A stretch of DNA of 64,000 nucleotides from Nigrospora sphaerica (lineage: Eukaryota > Ascomycota > Sordariomycetes > Amphisphaeriales > Apiosporaceae), in contig JAGVVL010000002.1 of assembly GCA_018287875.1 (NCBI GenBank), forward strand, positions 6,696,001 through 6,760,000. Reading direction: 5' to 3'. The position numbers and the translations under genes were made by a program. Within the stretch, counting starts at the first letter, position 1, and each line of letters opens with the position of its first letter. Below the pieces are notes generated by a model. The model was not told the origin of the DNA. It ran no database searches and was given only the letters and a program-made list of their open reading frames with translations. Shown here in pieces: positions 32,343 to 43,858 of the stretch.

Positions 32343-33743
32343 ATGGCTCTGACCTACCAGGAGACCAAGCTCGTCAAAAACACCATACCCGTCCTCCGCG
32401 AGCATGGAGAGCACATCTCCACCGTCTTCTACAAGACCATGCTCAAGGAGCACCCCGAGTTGAACGACTACTTCAACAGCGTCAACATGCGCTCCGGCTC
32501 CCAGCCGCGTGCATTGACCTCCCTCATCCTGGCCTTCGCTTCGAATATTAGTCATCTGAGCGAGCTGGGCGAGAAGCTTGAGCGGGTCGCCAACAAGCAC
32601 TGCAGCCTCGGCATCCAGCCCGACCATTATGAAATCGTGGGCAAATATCTGATGCGCGCCTTCTCGGCCGTCCTGGGGAGTGCCATGACGGAAGAGGTCC
32701 GTGGCGCCTGGACCAAGGCCTACTGGCTCATGGCGCGTATGCTGTCCTCCCGGGAGACGCAGCTGTACAAGGACTTCCACGACTGGCCTGGCTGGAGGAA
32801 GTTCTACATCAGCAGCAAGAACCCCGAGACGCCCGAGGGCGACGTGGTGTCGTTTCGCCTCAAGCCCCTGGACGGCAAGCCGCTTCCGTCCTTCATGCCC
32901 GGCCAATACGTGTCCATCAGGATACGCGTGCCGGGCGGCTACTTGCAGTCCCGCCAGTACTCTCTAAGCGACGCTCCCAGGTCCGACTCGTACCGCATCA
33001 CCATCAAGCGCTGTTTGACGCGGAACGACGCCTTCTTCTTCAAGGACATGGAGTCCCCGACTTCCTCTCTCAACTCGGGCCTCAGTGGCCATAGCCGTAG
33101 GACGTCCCTCTCCACTGCCGTGGCCAGCACCAAAGGGAACTATTTCGGTGACGACAATGACCAGGACCAGATTCCCAAGGGCGTCGTGTCTAATCTCCTA
33201 ATCGACGATTTCGATGCCGGCGAAGTGCTGGAGTTGACACACCCCGTGGGCGAATTCCATCTCAACACGTCGCCCGACCACGGCTCCATGCCCTTGGTGC
33301 TCATTTCGGCCGGCAACGGTGTGACGCCTCTGATGTCGATGCTCAACACCATTGTCGAGAAGCAGTCGGAGCGCCCCGTCTCCTGGATACAAGGATCACA
33401 AAACAGCATTCCTTTCGAAGACCACGTCAAGCGCCTGGCCGAGGCCAACCCCAAAATCAAAAGCACTTTCTTCTCAACAGGCGTCGGGGCTGACGATCTC
33501 GCCGAGGTGACGGAAAGTGACGGATACGGGTATTATCTGGAGTGGCTGAAACCCGATGACTTGTTTTTCGACAACAAGTCCACCGAGTACTACGTCTGCG
33601 GCCCTGGTAGGTTCATGAAGGATATGGTGAGCTATCTCAGCGCGAACGGCGTACGAACCAGTCAAATACGGCACGAACTACATGGCACCGGCTTTTTCGA
33701 GTTGGAAGAGTCAGCTGAGAACAGCCGCAACGGTTCCATGTAA
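32343..33743 (+). CDS. Flavohemoglobin (nitric oxide dioxygenase) with a Ser-rich insert
   Basis: An intronless frame of 466 residues from the ATG at 32343. The globin part carries Tyr B10 (FYKTML, residue 30), Gln E7 (residue 54) and the proximal His F8 (ANKHCSLGI, residue 86). The FAD domain has GQYVSIRI and SRQYSLSDAP (about 204-207 as flavin-binding RQYS). The NAD domain has ISAGNGVTPLMSML (about 322-334) and YYVCGPGRFMKDM. Flavohemoglobins oxidise nitric oxide to nitrate using NAD(P)H and oxygen. Between ITIKR and KGVVSNLLIDDF there are about 55 residues where related enzymes have roughly 10; this insert is Ser/Thr/Asp-rich and includes GHSRRTSLSTAV. There is no obvious mitochondrial presequence, so it is probably cytosolic. 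Confidence 0.95.
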   Translation: MALTYQETKLVKNTIPVLREHGEHISTVFYKTMLKEHPELNDYFNSVNMRSGSQPRALTSLILAFASNISHLSELGEKLERVANKHCSLGIQPDHYEIVGKYLMRAFSAVLGSAMTEEVRGAWTKAYWLMARMLSSRETQLYKDFHDWPGWRKFYISSKNPETPEGDVVSFRLKPLDGKPLPSFMPGQYVSIRIRVPGGYLQSRQYSLSDAPRSDSYRITIKRCLTRNDAFFFKDMESPTSSLNSGLSGHSRRTSLSTAVASTKGNYFGDDNDQDQIPKGVVSNLLIDDFDAGEVLELTHPVGEFHLNTSPDHGSMPLVLISAGNGVTPLMSMLNTIVEKQSERPVSWIQGSQNSIPFEDHVKRLAEANPKIKSTFFSTGVGADDLAEVTESDGYGYYLEWLKPDDLFFDNKSTEYYVCGPGRFMKDMVSYLSANGVRTSQIRHELHGTGFFELEESAENSRNGSM

Positions 33744-35103
33744 CGAGTTTGCTGCGAGGAGCCATGTTGGAGAGAGGCAGAAAGAAGTCGATAGATTCCT
33801 TTACATTACCGCATGTGTCTGGCGTCGGGTGATCGGTTTTGTCGGCATAGACGACTTGGGCATGAACATAGAACTAACGAGCGAAAAGGCGCATGGGTCA
33901 GCAAAAGGGTGGTCGCAAAAGTGTACAATAATGGCTTATGGAACTCTCCCTACTATCTAGGTAGTCATCTATTGCTTCCAATTTGTGCTGCGTCCCAGAG
34001 AGTTGCAGCCCTGTGCCCTGATAGGCACTGTCGCACATTGCAACCTGGCTAATTGTGATTGTTTCCCTTACTTTTCTTGTTTTTGTTTTTTGCCATGGGA
34101 GATGGCGGCCACCCATGTGGCCACTGATTCCAACCTGTGTCCGGACTGGGTTGAATGCTCTCATATATAATATACAAGTACGTACGTACGTATCGTGGCT
34201 TTCTGCTGGTGGCCCAGTCGATATCCAACAAACGAAACAAGTAGCGTTCGCGTATCTTCCGCACGTAGAGGCTGCCAGAAACCGACAAGGTAACACAATT
34301 TCCATTGTTACTAGAAACCGAACTTTGAAGATAGAGAGTAAACGTTTGCAATCTAAGACTTGGATACCCATAGAGCCGAGGAGATAGCTTCTTGTACCTT
34401 GTAGTCAGTCACACCATTGTTGGATACCGCCTCCATGCTATGCCATCTCTACCTAGGTATGTACTCACTACCCATCTCACCTAGACGATTACGAGTTCCC
34501 CAGCCCAAGGCCTCCCCTAAATGTCTGATCCTACTGGTGGCTAGTTTGGAAACCAAGTGCATGGGCCATTGCAAAGACTGTCTCTAACTGTCAGTATGTA
34601 AACAAGTAGTCAGCCGATGCTTTGAGCATTCCGAGATCTCAGACACGAAATAGACTGGCCGTTGAGCGGTGTTCCAGAACTCGCATACTAAAGTTATTCC
34701 TAAAGAAGCCCTTCTGTGCAGTTCCTTCTTATGCGCATGGTGCCTATTTGCTTCTTCCCCTTTGCCCAAGGGCTCTTTGTTCTGTCAAGTTAAACCCCGA
34801 CTAGGCGAATGCTCCCTTTTGGTTTGTGTGTCTCTTCGAGACCATCATGCATGCAAACGGTATGGCGAAACCTCAGACAAGGAACCGCTATCACGGTGGA
34901 TTTTCAACGACTTTGAGTCTTTCCTACTGGTCTACACATTACGATCTACCCTCACCGGGGCTATGGCGAGGGTATAGGTATAAGAATTATGTGCCATGCA
35001 ACCATGGCCGACTGAGCTACCCCTAAGCCCTTCAACCCACGAGCCACAACTGCGAGTACGACCCATGTGCAACTTCGCTACTGCCAAGCTACCGGGTCGT
35101 ACG
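33744..35103. other. Intergenic region
   Basis: About 1.35 kb, AT-richer than its neighbours, with a GTACGTACGTACGTA stretch at about 34178-34192 and a TACCTAGGTA patch near 34450. Apart from in-frame sequence just upstream of 35104, which could extend the next gene to an ATG at 34996, no coding signal is visible. Confidence 0.5.
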
Positions 35104-35855
35104 ATGGACTCTAAGCACGCAAAATGGCATGGCGAAAGAGGTGGGCATCAGCGCACCAACGCAACGGCTCGGACGCGAGCGGCTGCTGCCTTCAACGTAA
35201 TTCATAAGGAGCCATGGAGTACCGACATGGCACTGCGAATCGGCTTGCACCCCCGGCCCTTCAATGTCATTGAGGCAGAACGCCAGAATATTCAGTACAG
35301 ACTGGATCGTCGAGACCGGCTGACACGTGAGCTTTTCCGGGACCACAGACACTTGGTGGAGCTGAGCAAGCCCGACAACACCCACGCACGGCACAAGTAC
35401 CGGGGGGACCGGGCAGCCCTCGAGAGAAGCATTTCAGAGGCCGTCGAGCATGAGGTGGCTCTTTTGACGCGGCTCGGCGAGCTTCACGTTGAGATCCAAT
35501 GCCGGGATAGAGGATACATGGTCCAACACGAATGCGCCAAGCCCTTCAGTCTGCAGCATCATGCCACACCTTTGGGCAGTGCCCATCAGGGCCAGCCCAT
35601 GGCGTCGCCCGAAGCGCCGATGAGCATGTCCACCTCATGTGAGAACATGCCCCCCTCATCCGGAGAGCGACAGTGTGCGACGCTGAGTCCCAGCAAGATG
35701 AAGTCTCGGCAGGCTTGCTTGACAGAGCCGACTCGACGTTCCCCCTTCAGTACCCCGAGGGCCGCTGGCAACTCCAGAGCCCCAAGCCCCGGCAGCAGCG
35801 GCACAGCGTCCCTGCACTTTGCTTCGTGCGGGAAGGGGACGAGAACGACGAGTAG
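35104..35855 (+). CDS. Small charged coiled-coil protein, function unknown (inferred intron)
   Basis: Exon 1 (35104-35638) encodes a charged, probably helical region with FNVIEAERQNIQYRLDRRDR, HARHKYRGDRAALERSISEA and VALLTRLGELHVEIQ, typical of coiled coils. I infer a 74-base intron 35639-35712 (GTGAGA...CGGCAG) because beyond it a different frame (35713-35855) gives a more natural C-terminus, DSTFPLQYPEGRWQLQS to FVREGDENDE. The model gives 225 residues. Without splicing, the first frame runs on to 35874 with a Ser/Pro-rich tail. An ATG at 34996 would add 36 residues. I recognise no family. It converges on the NECAP-like gene with 176 bases between stops. That a gene exists is likely; the exact structure is uncertain. 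Confidence 0.5.
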
Positions 35856-36031
35856 GTTGGCCATGGATTTCTGAACTACGGGCGCGGTAGAGTGAGGGGC
35901 TACTATGGCCAAGTGATCACCGGGCAGCAGTGATGCGGGCAGGAGGGGTAGGGCCGAAACATCTCTGGACGCATAGTGGGCACATACTATGAGGTACAGA
36001 TTGACGTGCGTGCTAGTATTGATAGACCGAA

Positions 36032-36790
36032 TCAAGCGAATTCCCCAAACTTGCCGTCATCAAAGCCCAACTCGGCCGCTGAAGGGCCGGCAGCCGCTTG
36101 GCTGGGCGAACGGGCGTGCCCGGAACCCCTCGAAGAGGCGGCAGAGGGTGGCGGCGGTAGTGAAAAGGACGACAGAGGCGCATTGGTAGCCGGAGCCTCG
36201 GGCTCGGGCCGCCTCCGGCCGAAGCGACCGGGCAGGTTGACGGTAATGGTCTCCCCTTCCTTCAGGCTGTAGTCCTTCTTCTCGGCGCTGTCCTTCCCCT
36301 CGGCGGCCGGCTTGCGGCCGGGCGCGTGCTGGTCCCAGCCCAGGGACTTCTGGGCCTCCTGCAGGGCGACGCCGAAGTCGAAGGCCTCGCTCCGCTCCTC
36401 GAAGCCGATGCCCAGCGAGGCCTTGCGGCCGTTCTCGTCCTGCACCCGCAGGGCGAAGAAGCGGGAGCTGTCCGAGACGGGCTCAACGACGGCCTGGGCG
36501 ACGTAGGGCGCGGCGGCGAAGAGCTGGCCGTTGCTGGCGTCCTCCAGGACGATGTCGGTCTTGACCTTCTCCTCGCCGCTAGGCAGCGTGAAGGCAGTCT
36601 CGATGACCCGCACGCGCGCCGTGAAGATCTGGCGCTGGGAGCCGTTGGCCGTCCACGTGGCCGCCACGTGCCCCTTGCCGGCCACCATGGGCGGGATGTT
36701 GTAGACATGGACCTTGGCGGCGATGAAGAGCACGCGCTGGATGGCATCCGCCGGCAGCTGACGGCCCGTGGCGGGGTCGGTCGTCTCCAT
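36032..36790 (-). CDS. NECAP-like clathrin/adaptor-ear-binding endocytic protein
   Basis: An intronless 252-residue protein from the ATG at 36790 (METTDPATGRQLPADAIQRV). The frame is open further upstream to 36961, but that part does not look conserved. The N-terminal 160 residues form the NECAP PH-like fold: IQRVLFIAAKVHVYNIPPM, then FTARVRVIETAF, VLEDASNGQLFAAAPY, DSSRFFALRVQDENGRKASL, GIGFEERSEAFDFGVALQ. A basic/Pro-rich tail follows (VNLPGRFGRRRPEPEAPATN) and ends in an acidic FDDGKFGEFA motif. NECAP proteins bind AP-2 and clathrin coats and act in endocytosis on the cytosolic face of the plasma membrane. The terminal FGEFA-type motif resembles WxxF/FxxF ear-binding motifs (my inference). 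Confidence 0.88.
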   Translation of the reverse strand: METTDPATGRQLPADAIQRVLFIAAKVHVYNIPPMVAGKGHVAATWTANGSQRQIFTARVRVIETAFTLPSGEEKVKTDIVLEDASNGQLFAAAPYVAQAVVEPVSDSSRFFALRVQDENGRKASLGIGFEERSEAFDFGVALQEAQKSLGWDQHAPGRKPAAEGKDSAEKKDYSLKEGETITVNLPGRFGRRRPEPEAPATNAPLSSFSLPPPPSAASSRGSGHARSPSQAAAGPSAAELGFDDGKFGEFA

Positions 36791-37836
36791 CTCCGTAGTA
36801 GTAGCTGTGTGTACGCAGGACAGGGGCGGTGGGCGACCCTTTTTGGAACGGGAGCGAGGCGAGGACTGGTAATGCTCCGTGAACTGGCGATGACACGTTG
36901 GGTGTAAGCAACGGGTGAAGCAGCGGAGGCACAGGTGAAATGAGATAGGGGCTGTATCCAACTACTCCAGGCAGTCGCAGCTGTAACTACTAGACCGGAG
37001 AGCTAATATCTTTAGTTAACGGGCTTAGATAGAGGGGCGTGCGGTGCTTTGATTGGCCCTGGTGACATCCCATCGCATTATGGGACCCTCCATGGTGACG
37101 CCCCTCATCGCTTCGTATGTGTACGGGCCGGAGGCGAACAGTAAAGGTAGTGCAACCGTCGTCAACCACCGGTTCAAGGTCAACGCGACGCACCATTTTG
37201 AGTCCCATATATAGGGCACCGGGCAAGGGCCCAGCTGCGCGGTGCCTGCCTGTGATTTGCCGTACTTTCCTTTCCGTATTGTGCCGGTTCGCGCGCGTAT
37301 GGAATCATCGATACCTTTAATGCTGACTACGACCTACTTACTTCAAGTACCTGCATACTCACCTTTATGTACCTACCCCAACTAAGTATGTACTTACCTA
37401 AAGTACCCAGCTTGTCGGGTGAGCGACCGAGACTGGCACCGCGACCGCCATGCCACTTCGCGCGTGATGGATACCTCTAGAATCTTCGGGCTTCCCGCTT
37501 CGTTATTCATTAGTCTAGTATTTACCAATCCATATGATTAAGTACGTCCGGCCTTCGCAGTATTTGGCCGGCAACTAATGCGGACAGCAGGTGTGGAATG
37601 TACTTTGCCCGATTCTCAGGTAAGTAGGTACATCAGCGCCCACCTTTAGCGCTAACCCATTTATCGGCCGACTGCCGGGCCGCAACGTTCGGCGATGATG
37701 TCGTCCGCTTGACGTCCGAGCTCCTCGAAGCTCTGCCTTTCGCCTTCTCGAATCATTATTAATACAGCCGAGCTTCTGTTCCCCGCCGCGGCCACCACAA
37801 TCACCCCTCTGCCCCAAGCACAACCACGCCGTCAGT
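36791..37836. other. Divergent promoter region between NECAP-like and LON genes
   Basis: 1.05 kb. A strong TACCTA/TACTTA tract is at 37329-37408. The segment nearest LON (37745-37835) is C/A-rich leader-like sequence. No other features are supported. Confidence 0.5.
37329..37408. repeat. TACCTA/TACTTA-rich tract
   Basis: Repeated CTACTTAC, AAGTACCTG, GTACCTACC, GTACTTACCTA and AAGTACCC words over about 80 bases. It is the densest example of the intergenic motif found across the window. Confidence 0.7.
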
Positions 37837-40800
37837 ATGCTGTGTCGCCAACAGCTGTCGCGGCAGCTGGCTGTCAGAGGAGCCCCTCGACTCGCCGTCC
37901 CTCGACTACGGACTGCCTCGCTGTCGCACCTCTGCCCGAACCGCGCCGGACAGCGGGTCGCGTGCTCCCGACCTGCCGCACCCTCTGGTATATACACAGC
38001 CGCCTTCTCGACCTCGTCGGCGCGGCGGAAAGAGAAGGACGATGGGTTTTTCGACCAGAAAATCGAGCCGCTGTCCGACGAGGAGGCCAAGGCGAATGTA
38101 GAGAAGAAAATCAAAGACGTCCCCAAGGTCGAGGCTCGCGACGCCAAGACCCCTGGCTCCGGTTCGCCCTCCTCCTCCGCCAAGGATAGCCAGGGCGAAG
38201 CGGCCGACGGCAAAGCTAGCAGCGCCGCTGGCGGTGCATCTTCGGGGTCAGGGAACGACGGTCCCGGCGATGGTGGTCGCAAGGGCCGGAAGGGGGCCGA
38301 CAAGGCCATTGCGAAACCGGCCGTACCCGATGTCTATCCTCAGGTCATGGCCATTCCGATCGCGAAGCGGCCGTTATTTCCTGGCTTCTACAAGGCCATC
38401 ACCATCAAGGACCCGAACGTGGCATCGGCCATCATGGAGATGATGAAACGCGGCCAGCCCTACGTCGGTGCGTTCCTGTTCAAGGACGAGAATGCCGACG
38501 AGGACGTCATCCGCAACCCCGAAGACGTCTACGACACCGGTGTCTTCGCCCAGATTACGAGCGCATTCCCTGTCCATGGCGAGACTAACAGCCTCACGGC
38601 CATCCTCTACCCCCATCGGCGCATCAAGTTGTCCACTCTGATCCCTCCCGGGGCCCCGGACGCTAAGAAGAGCGACTCGCCACCCGAACCCGAGCCCATA
38701 CCGGTCAAGATGGACGAGGAAGCTCAGCGCGAAAAGAAGGGTGATGTAGTGGCCAGCTTTGAGGAAGGAGCCGTGACCCCGAAATCAGACGCCCCCGTGG
38801 AAAAATACGAGCCCACTTCGTTCCTGCGGAAGTACCCCGTCAGTCTTGTCAACGTCGAGAACCTGGTCGAAGAGCCGTTTGACCCCAAGAGCCAAGTGAT
38901 CCGCGCCATCACCAACGAGATTGTCAACGTCTTCAAGGAAGTGGCCACAATGAACAGTCTCTTCCGCGACCAGATATCCACCTTTTCCATGAGTTCGTCC
39001 TCTGGAAACGTTACCTCGGAACCGGCCAAACTGGCCGATTTCGCGGCTGCTGTTTCGGCTGGTGAGCCGGCCGAGTTGCAAGAAGTTTTGGCCAGTCTGG
39101 ACGTTGAGGAGCGCATGCAGAAGGCTCTTGTCGTGCTTAAGAAGGAGTTGATGAATGCTCAGCTGCAATCGAAGATCACCAAGGATGTCGAGCAGAAAAT
39201 AACCAAGCGTCAGCGGGAGTACTGGTTGATGGAGCAGATGAAGGGCATCCGCCGAGAGCTTGGCATAGAATCTGACGGCAAAGACAAGTTGGTGGAGAAG
39301 TTCAAAGAGAAAGCAGACAAACTAGCCATGCCTGAGGCCGTCCGCAAGGTGTTCGACGACGAAATCAACAAGCTTGCCCACCTGGAACCCGCAGCATCGG
39401 AATTCAACGTAACACGGAACTACCTCGACTGGCTGACGCAAATCCCCTGGGGCCAGAGAAGTGCCGAGAACTTTGGCATTAAGAATGCCATGACGGTCCT
39501 GGACGAGGATCACTACGGGCTCAAAGACGTCAAAGATCGCATTTTGGAGTTCATTGCCGTCGGCAAGCTCCGGGGCACGGTGGAGGGCAAGATCCTCTGC
39601 TTTGTCGGCCCCCCGGGTGTGGGCAAGACCAGTATCGGCAAGTCAATTGCACGAGCTCTTAACCGGCAGTATTACAGATTCAGCGTCGGCGGTCTCACCG
39701 ACGTCGCAGAAATCAAGGGCCACCGACGTACTTACGTGGGCGCGTTGCCGGGACGTGTCATCCAAGCCCTCAAGAAGTGTCAAACGGAGAACCCCTTGAT
39801 CCTGATCGATGAAGTCGACAAGATCGGTCGAGGATACCAGGGAGATCCGTCGTCTGCTCTTCTCGAGCTTCTCGATCCGGAGCAGAACAGTTCCTTCCTG
39901 GACCACTACATGGACGTGCCTGTCGACTTGTCTAAAGTCCTGTTCGTTTGCACGGCCAATATGACGGATACCATCCCGAGGCCTCTTCTCGACCGCATGG
40001 AAGTGATTCGCCTTTCGGGTTACGTCTCGGACGAGAAGAAGGCCATCGCGGATCGTTACCTGGCACCGGCGGCGAAGGAGCTGGCGGGGCTCAAGGAGGC
40101 CGATGTGAAGTTGTCCGACGAAGCCATCGATGAACTCATCAAGTCATACTGCCGCGAGTCGGGCGTCCGCAACCTGAAGAAGCACATCGAGAAGATCTTC
40201 AGGAAGTCGGCCCTCAACATCGTCCGCGACCTGGGCGAGGAAGTGCTACCAGAGTCGGAGGCTCTTACCGACGATGGCAAAGCTGCTCTGGAGCGATCGG
40301 CAAAGGAAAAAGGCAAGAAGGAACCAGCTGCGACCGAGGCCAAGGAACAAGAAACGACGGAAGTCCCGCGAGTCGCCCTCCAGGTGCCCGACTCAGTTCA
40401 TGTCACAATTGATAAGACCAACTTGAAGGACTACGTCGGGCCGCCTGTCTTCACGTCGGACCGGCTGTACGACGTGACGCCGCCCGGCGTTACAATGGGC
40501 CTCGCATGGACACAGATGGGGGGTTCGGCTATGTACATTGAATCGATCCTCCAATCCGTGTTGCGACCCAACAGTCGACCGAATTTCGAGATCACGGGCA
40601 ACCTCAAGTCGGTCATGAAGGAGTCGTCCACAATCGCCTACTCGTTCGCCAAGACTATGATGGTCAAGAACTTCCCGAACAACCACTTCTTCGACAGGGC
40701 GAAGATCCACCTGCACGTGCCCGAGGGTGCGGTACAGAAGGACGGCCCATCGGCGGGCATCACCATGGCGACGTCTCTGCTGTCACTGGCACTGGACAGC

Positions 40801-41193
40801 GCCGTGGACCCGACGGTTGCCATGACGGGCGAGTTGACGCTGACGGGTAAGGTGTTGCGGATCGGTGGGCTCCGGGAAAAGACAGTCGCTGCCCGCAGGG
40901 CCGGGTGCAAGCTGATCATCTTCCCGGAGGACAACATGTCGGACTGGCTTGAACTCCCCGAGGTAGGTTTCTGCGCATGGCCAGAAAATCACGCGTGTGC
41001 TAACGGATGATTGTAGAACATCAAGGAGGGCATCGAGGGCCGGCCTGCCAGTTGGTACCAGGACATCTTCGACATCGTCTTCCCCAACGTCGATCGCGAG
41101 CGTGCGAATAAGTGCAAGGTTTGCGAGATGAAGAAAGAGGAAGGCGATAAGAAGGGGGAGGATTCGACAACCGACGGCGAGAAGCAGGAATGA
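37837..41193 (+). CDS. PIM1: Mitochondrial ATP-dependent Lon protease
   Basis: Exons 37837-40962 and 41017-41193 give 1100 residues; the 54-base intron (GTAGGT...TTGTAG, with a branch-like GCTAAC) joins WLELPE to NIKEGIEGRP. MLCRQQLSRQLAVRGAPRLA is a mitochondrial presequence. A Lon N-terminal substrate domain begins near PQVMAIPIAKRPLFPGFYKA. The AAA+ module has Walker A GPPGVGKTS (about residues 590-598) and Walker B LILIDEVDKIG (about 655-665). The protease domain has the catalytic Ser (KDGPSAG, residue 972) and Lys (GGLREK, residue 1015), 43 residues apart as in bacterial Lon. Matrix Lon degrades damaged and short-lived proteins and supports mitochondrial DNA maintenance. Charged linkers at about 85-165 and 820-850 add length. 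The C-terminus is Lys/Glu-rich. Confidence 0.96.
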
Positions 41194-43805
41194 GGGGACG
41201 TCCCTCGACCGGCATCGGTTCGCATGTGACATTATAGATTTACACGACAGCATTTGCAGGTTTGGCATACCATCACTCGGCGTTTTGGCGGCGGGGGAGC
41301 AACGAGTCGAAGATGTGGTTGAGACGGCCCACAACAAACCCCCCTTCCCTCCTTTTCCACCACTACTAGCATGTACTATATCCAACCGGGGAGCAGCGAA
41401 CTTTTGCGTATAGTCTAGAGCTCGAATGCCGACGAACTTAACTTTCTGCAGTCATGGAGTGCTCTCGTGTTGGCGGAAAGCCTTGGGTGCCGGTGGGCGA
41501 GGCTGCAGTTGCGCCCTTGCTGGTAGCTCTCGAGGGCAGCTATGACGGGGGCCGCATCGGCCGGATGGCTGCAAACCGCGTGATGGGGCCCGGTCTCGCC
41601 TCCACAGCAGCCCTGCGTGCGATCTTGAGCGATGCGGTTTGCTTGTTGCGCCATGCAGATGCCGACATGGGCACGGGCTACCCCTTGCGGAAGAGCTGGC
41701 ACGAGGGGATTCGCTACGACGGCTGACACCCCTCCCCCCCATATCGGCCGCTACGGCGGTCGAGATGTGCTTCTCGATGCCCAAGGCAGGGAAGGCCGCC
41801 CAACATGGTGGCGGCCCAGGGGCTCGTGATGAGTTGTACAACGCACCCATCCGAGGCCACGGGCACTTACCCCCCCCCGACGGGAAAGGCGAGTACCACT
41901 TGGGAAGGCATCGTGCATATACTAAACTGGGCATAGGGTATACACTACAGGCGGATGCTTTTGGGGGCTCGATCGAGAGAGAGAACCCGCCTGTGTCGTG
42001 GTCTGTAAGAGGTGGCTTGAAAAGTCCAGTCCACTAGGGACAAAATGTCGTAGTGTGCGAGTTGTGTGTACTTGTGGATAAGTACGGGTTGGCTTGGCTT
42101 TTTACCTAGTACTCCAAGCGAAGGGCTACCTTCTCTCTAGGCTCATGCAAGCCGCGAGGTATGTGGCCAAATTAGTGTAGTAGCCGTGCATGACGAGTGC
42201 GCGATCGCATGCCATCTGCAACGTGTAAATTCGTTACCCGTGCGATGGAAGTTGCCGGCACGGACGAGCAAGACGGGCGCCGTAAGTTCAGCAGCGTGGC
42301 CGGCCCGTCCCCCCGCTCTTGCGTGGTTGCACGCGCAGGTCAACGTCTCGCCGCGTCTACGGCGAAGACGACGAAGACGGAGGCGAGGCCGGGAAGGGGG
42401 ACCAAAAGCGAAGCGAAAGAGAGAGGAGAGGGGGGAAGAAGGGCGCGTTCGGCGAACGGGCTGTCGGGCTGTGCTGTCGCCGGGGTTGCCCTTGGGGGCT
42501 CTCGTGCAGACGCAAATGCACCGCCGCTACTTTCTTTCCCTATTTTTGGGGGGGAGGGACCACGAATAAGCATGCGCGTGGTCCCCGCTCAGATAGAGCA
42601 AAAGCATCGGGCCAGGACGCAGGTAGAAGGTGCAAAACACAAGAGAGAAATCTAACGAACAGGCCGGGGGTTGCTGACCAGTGTTTGGACGGCCAGCCTC
42701 GCTTTTCGCCTTTTGGGGGGGCTGCGCTGTTCAGGGAAAGGAGGAGGGGGGGGGAAGGGCCCTCGGAAGAGGGTTGAACTTGGCTACATACACCCATCCA
42801 TAGGGAGATCGACGGGGTGTATCGCTGCCCAAGGGGGAGGAATGGAACAGTCGCTTGGGCAGAGCCTCTGACGTCTGCAGCCGCCCCCAGTGGGTATGTG
42901 TGTTTGTGTGGGAGACGGGAGTGTGTAGGGTGTGTATGCTTTGGGTTTGTCATACGGGAAAGGCGACGGCGGACATGATAGGTTGCATTTTAGTATTGCC
43001 AATACCGCGGGGTTCGTTCGTCCTATGCTCCGGATCCGGGGGCCAGCATGGTTGCGCAAAGGACCCAGAGAGGGAGATCCATGCGACATGGCACTCGGCC
43101 GGGGTTTGGTCCCAGATTGGTGACTCCGGAGACGGGCACGTAAGCTTCATGGGGGAACCCCCAAGGCCATTTCTGGCGGCTTGCAAAAATGAGGAAGGTT
43201 ACAGTCACGGGAGGGTGGGCGCGCATGACGATCCAGAGTTTCCGCACCTCCGGATACCCACCACCCACCTAGGTCCTCTCGAAAGGCATACCCAAATACT
43301 TCGAGGGCTGGCATCCATGAATCTCAATGGTAGCGAATCCGATGAAGATTGCCAGCGTATATAGTGCCTTCCTACCTCTTACCCACAAAGGCAAGAGGTA
43401 GGTGAAGTTACATCCTTTGTACTAATCCATCACTTCATATCCCGTTAGAATAGGGAACACCTGCCAAAGTGCGCCGCCGCCTGTCTTCCCTATCAGTACT
43501 TGGTCGGCGACCACTCATCACATCCATACTGCCTACGCCGTTCTACCAGCCATGGGAGGATGAGAGTTGCATGCATGTCATCTCTGCAAGCTTACCTTCC
43601 CAGGCAAGCAGCAGCTGCCATGGGTGGCCGTATCAACAAAGTTGAGACCCGTCACGCCTGCCGACAGGGACATCGCCCATGAATGGATCGCTCCACCTCG
43701 AACTGTACCTTACCTACTCGCATGGGTTATAACGGATATGCGGTTTGTGTGCCCCGTACCGGAGGGCTCTGCTGGCCAGTAAGCCATCCCAGGCGTGCGA
43801 ACGAT

Positions 43806-43858
43806 TACTTACATGTAGGTATCGTGCCTACTTCTTACCTACTACGTACCTAGCTATC
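43806..43858. repeat. TACCTA/TAGGTA-rich tract
   Basis: Contains TACTTACATGTAGGTA, CCTACTTCTTACCTACTACG and TACCTAGCTA in about 50 bases. Short palindromic units (TACGTA, ACATGT) are mixed in. Confidence 0.65.

Noticed and set aside
36791..36961. Upstream extension of the NECAP-like protein to 36961
   Set aside because: The added residues are Cys/His/Ser-rich and not family-like; the ATG at 36790 matches the usual NECAP start just before the IQRVLFIA strand.
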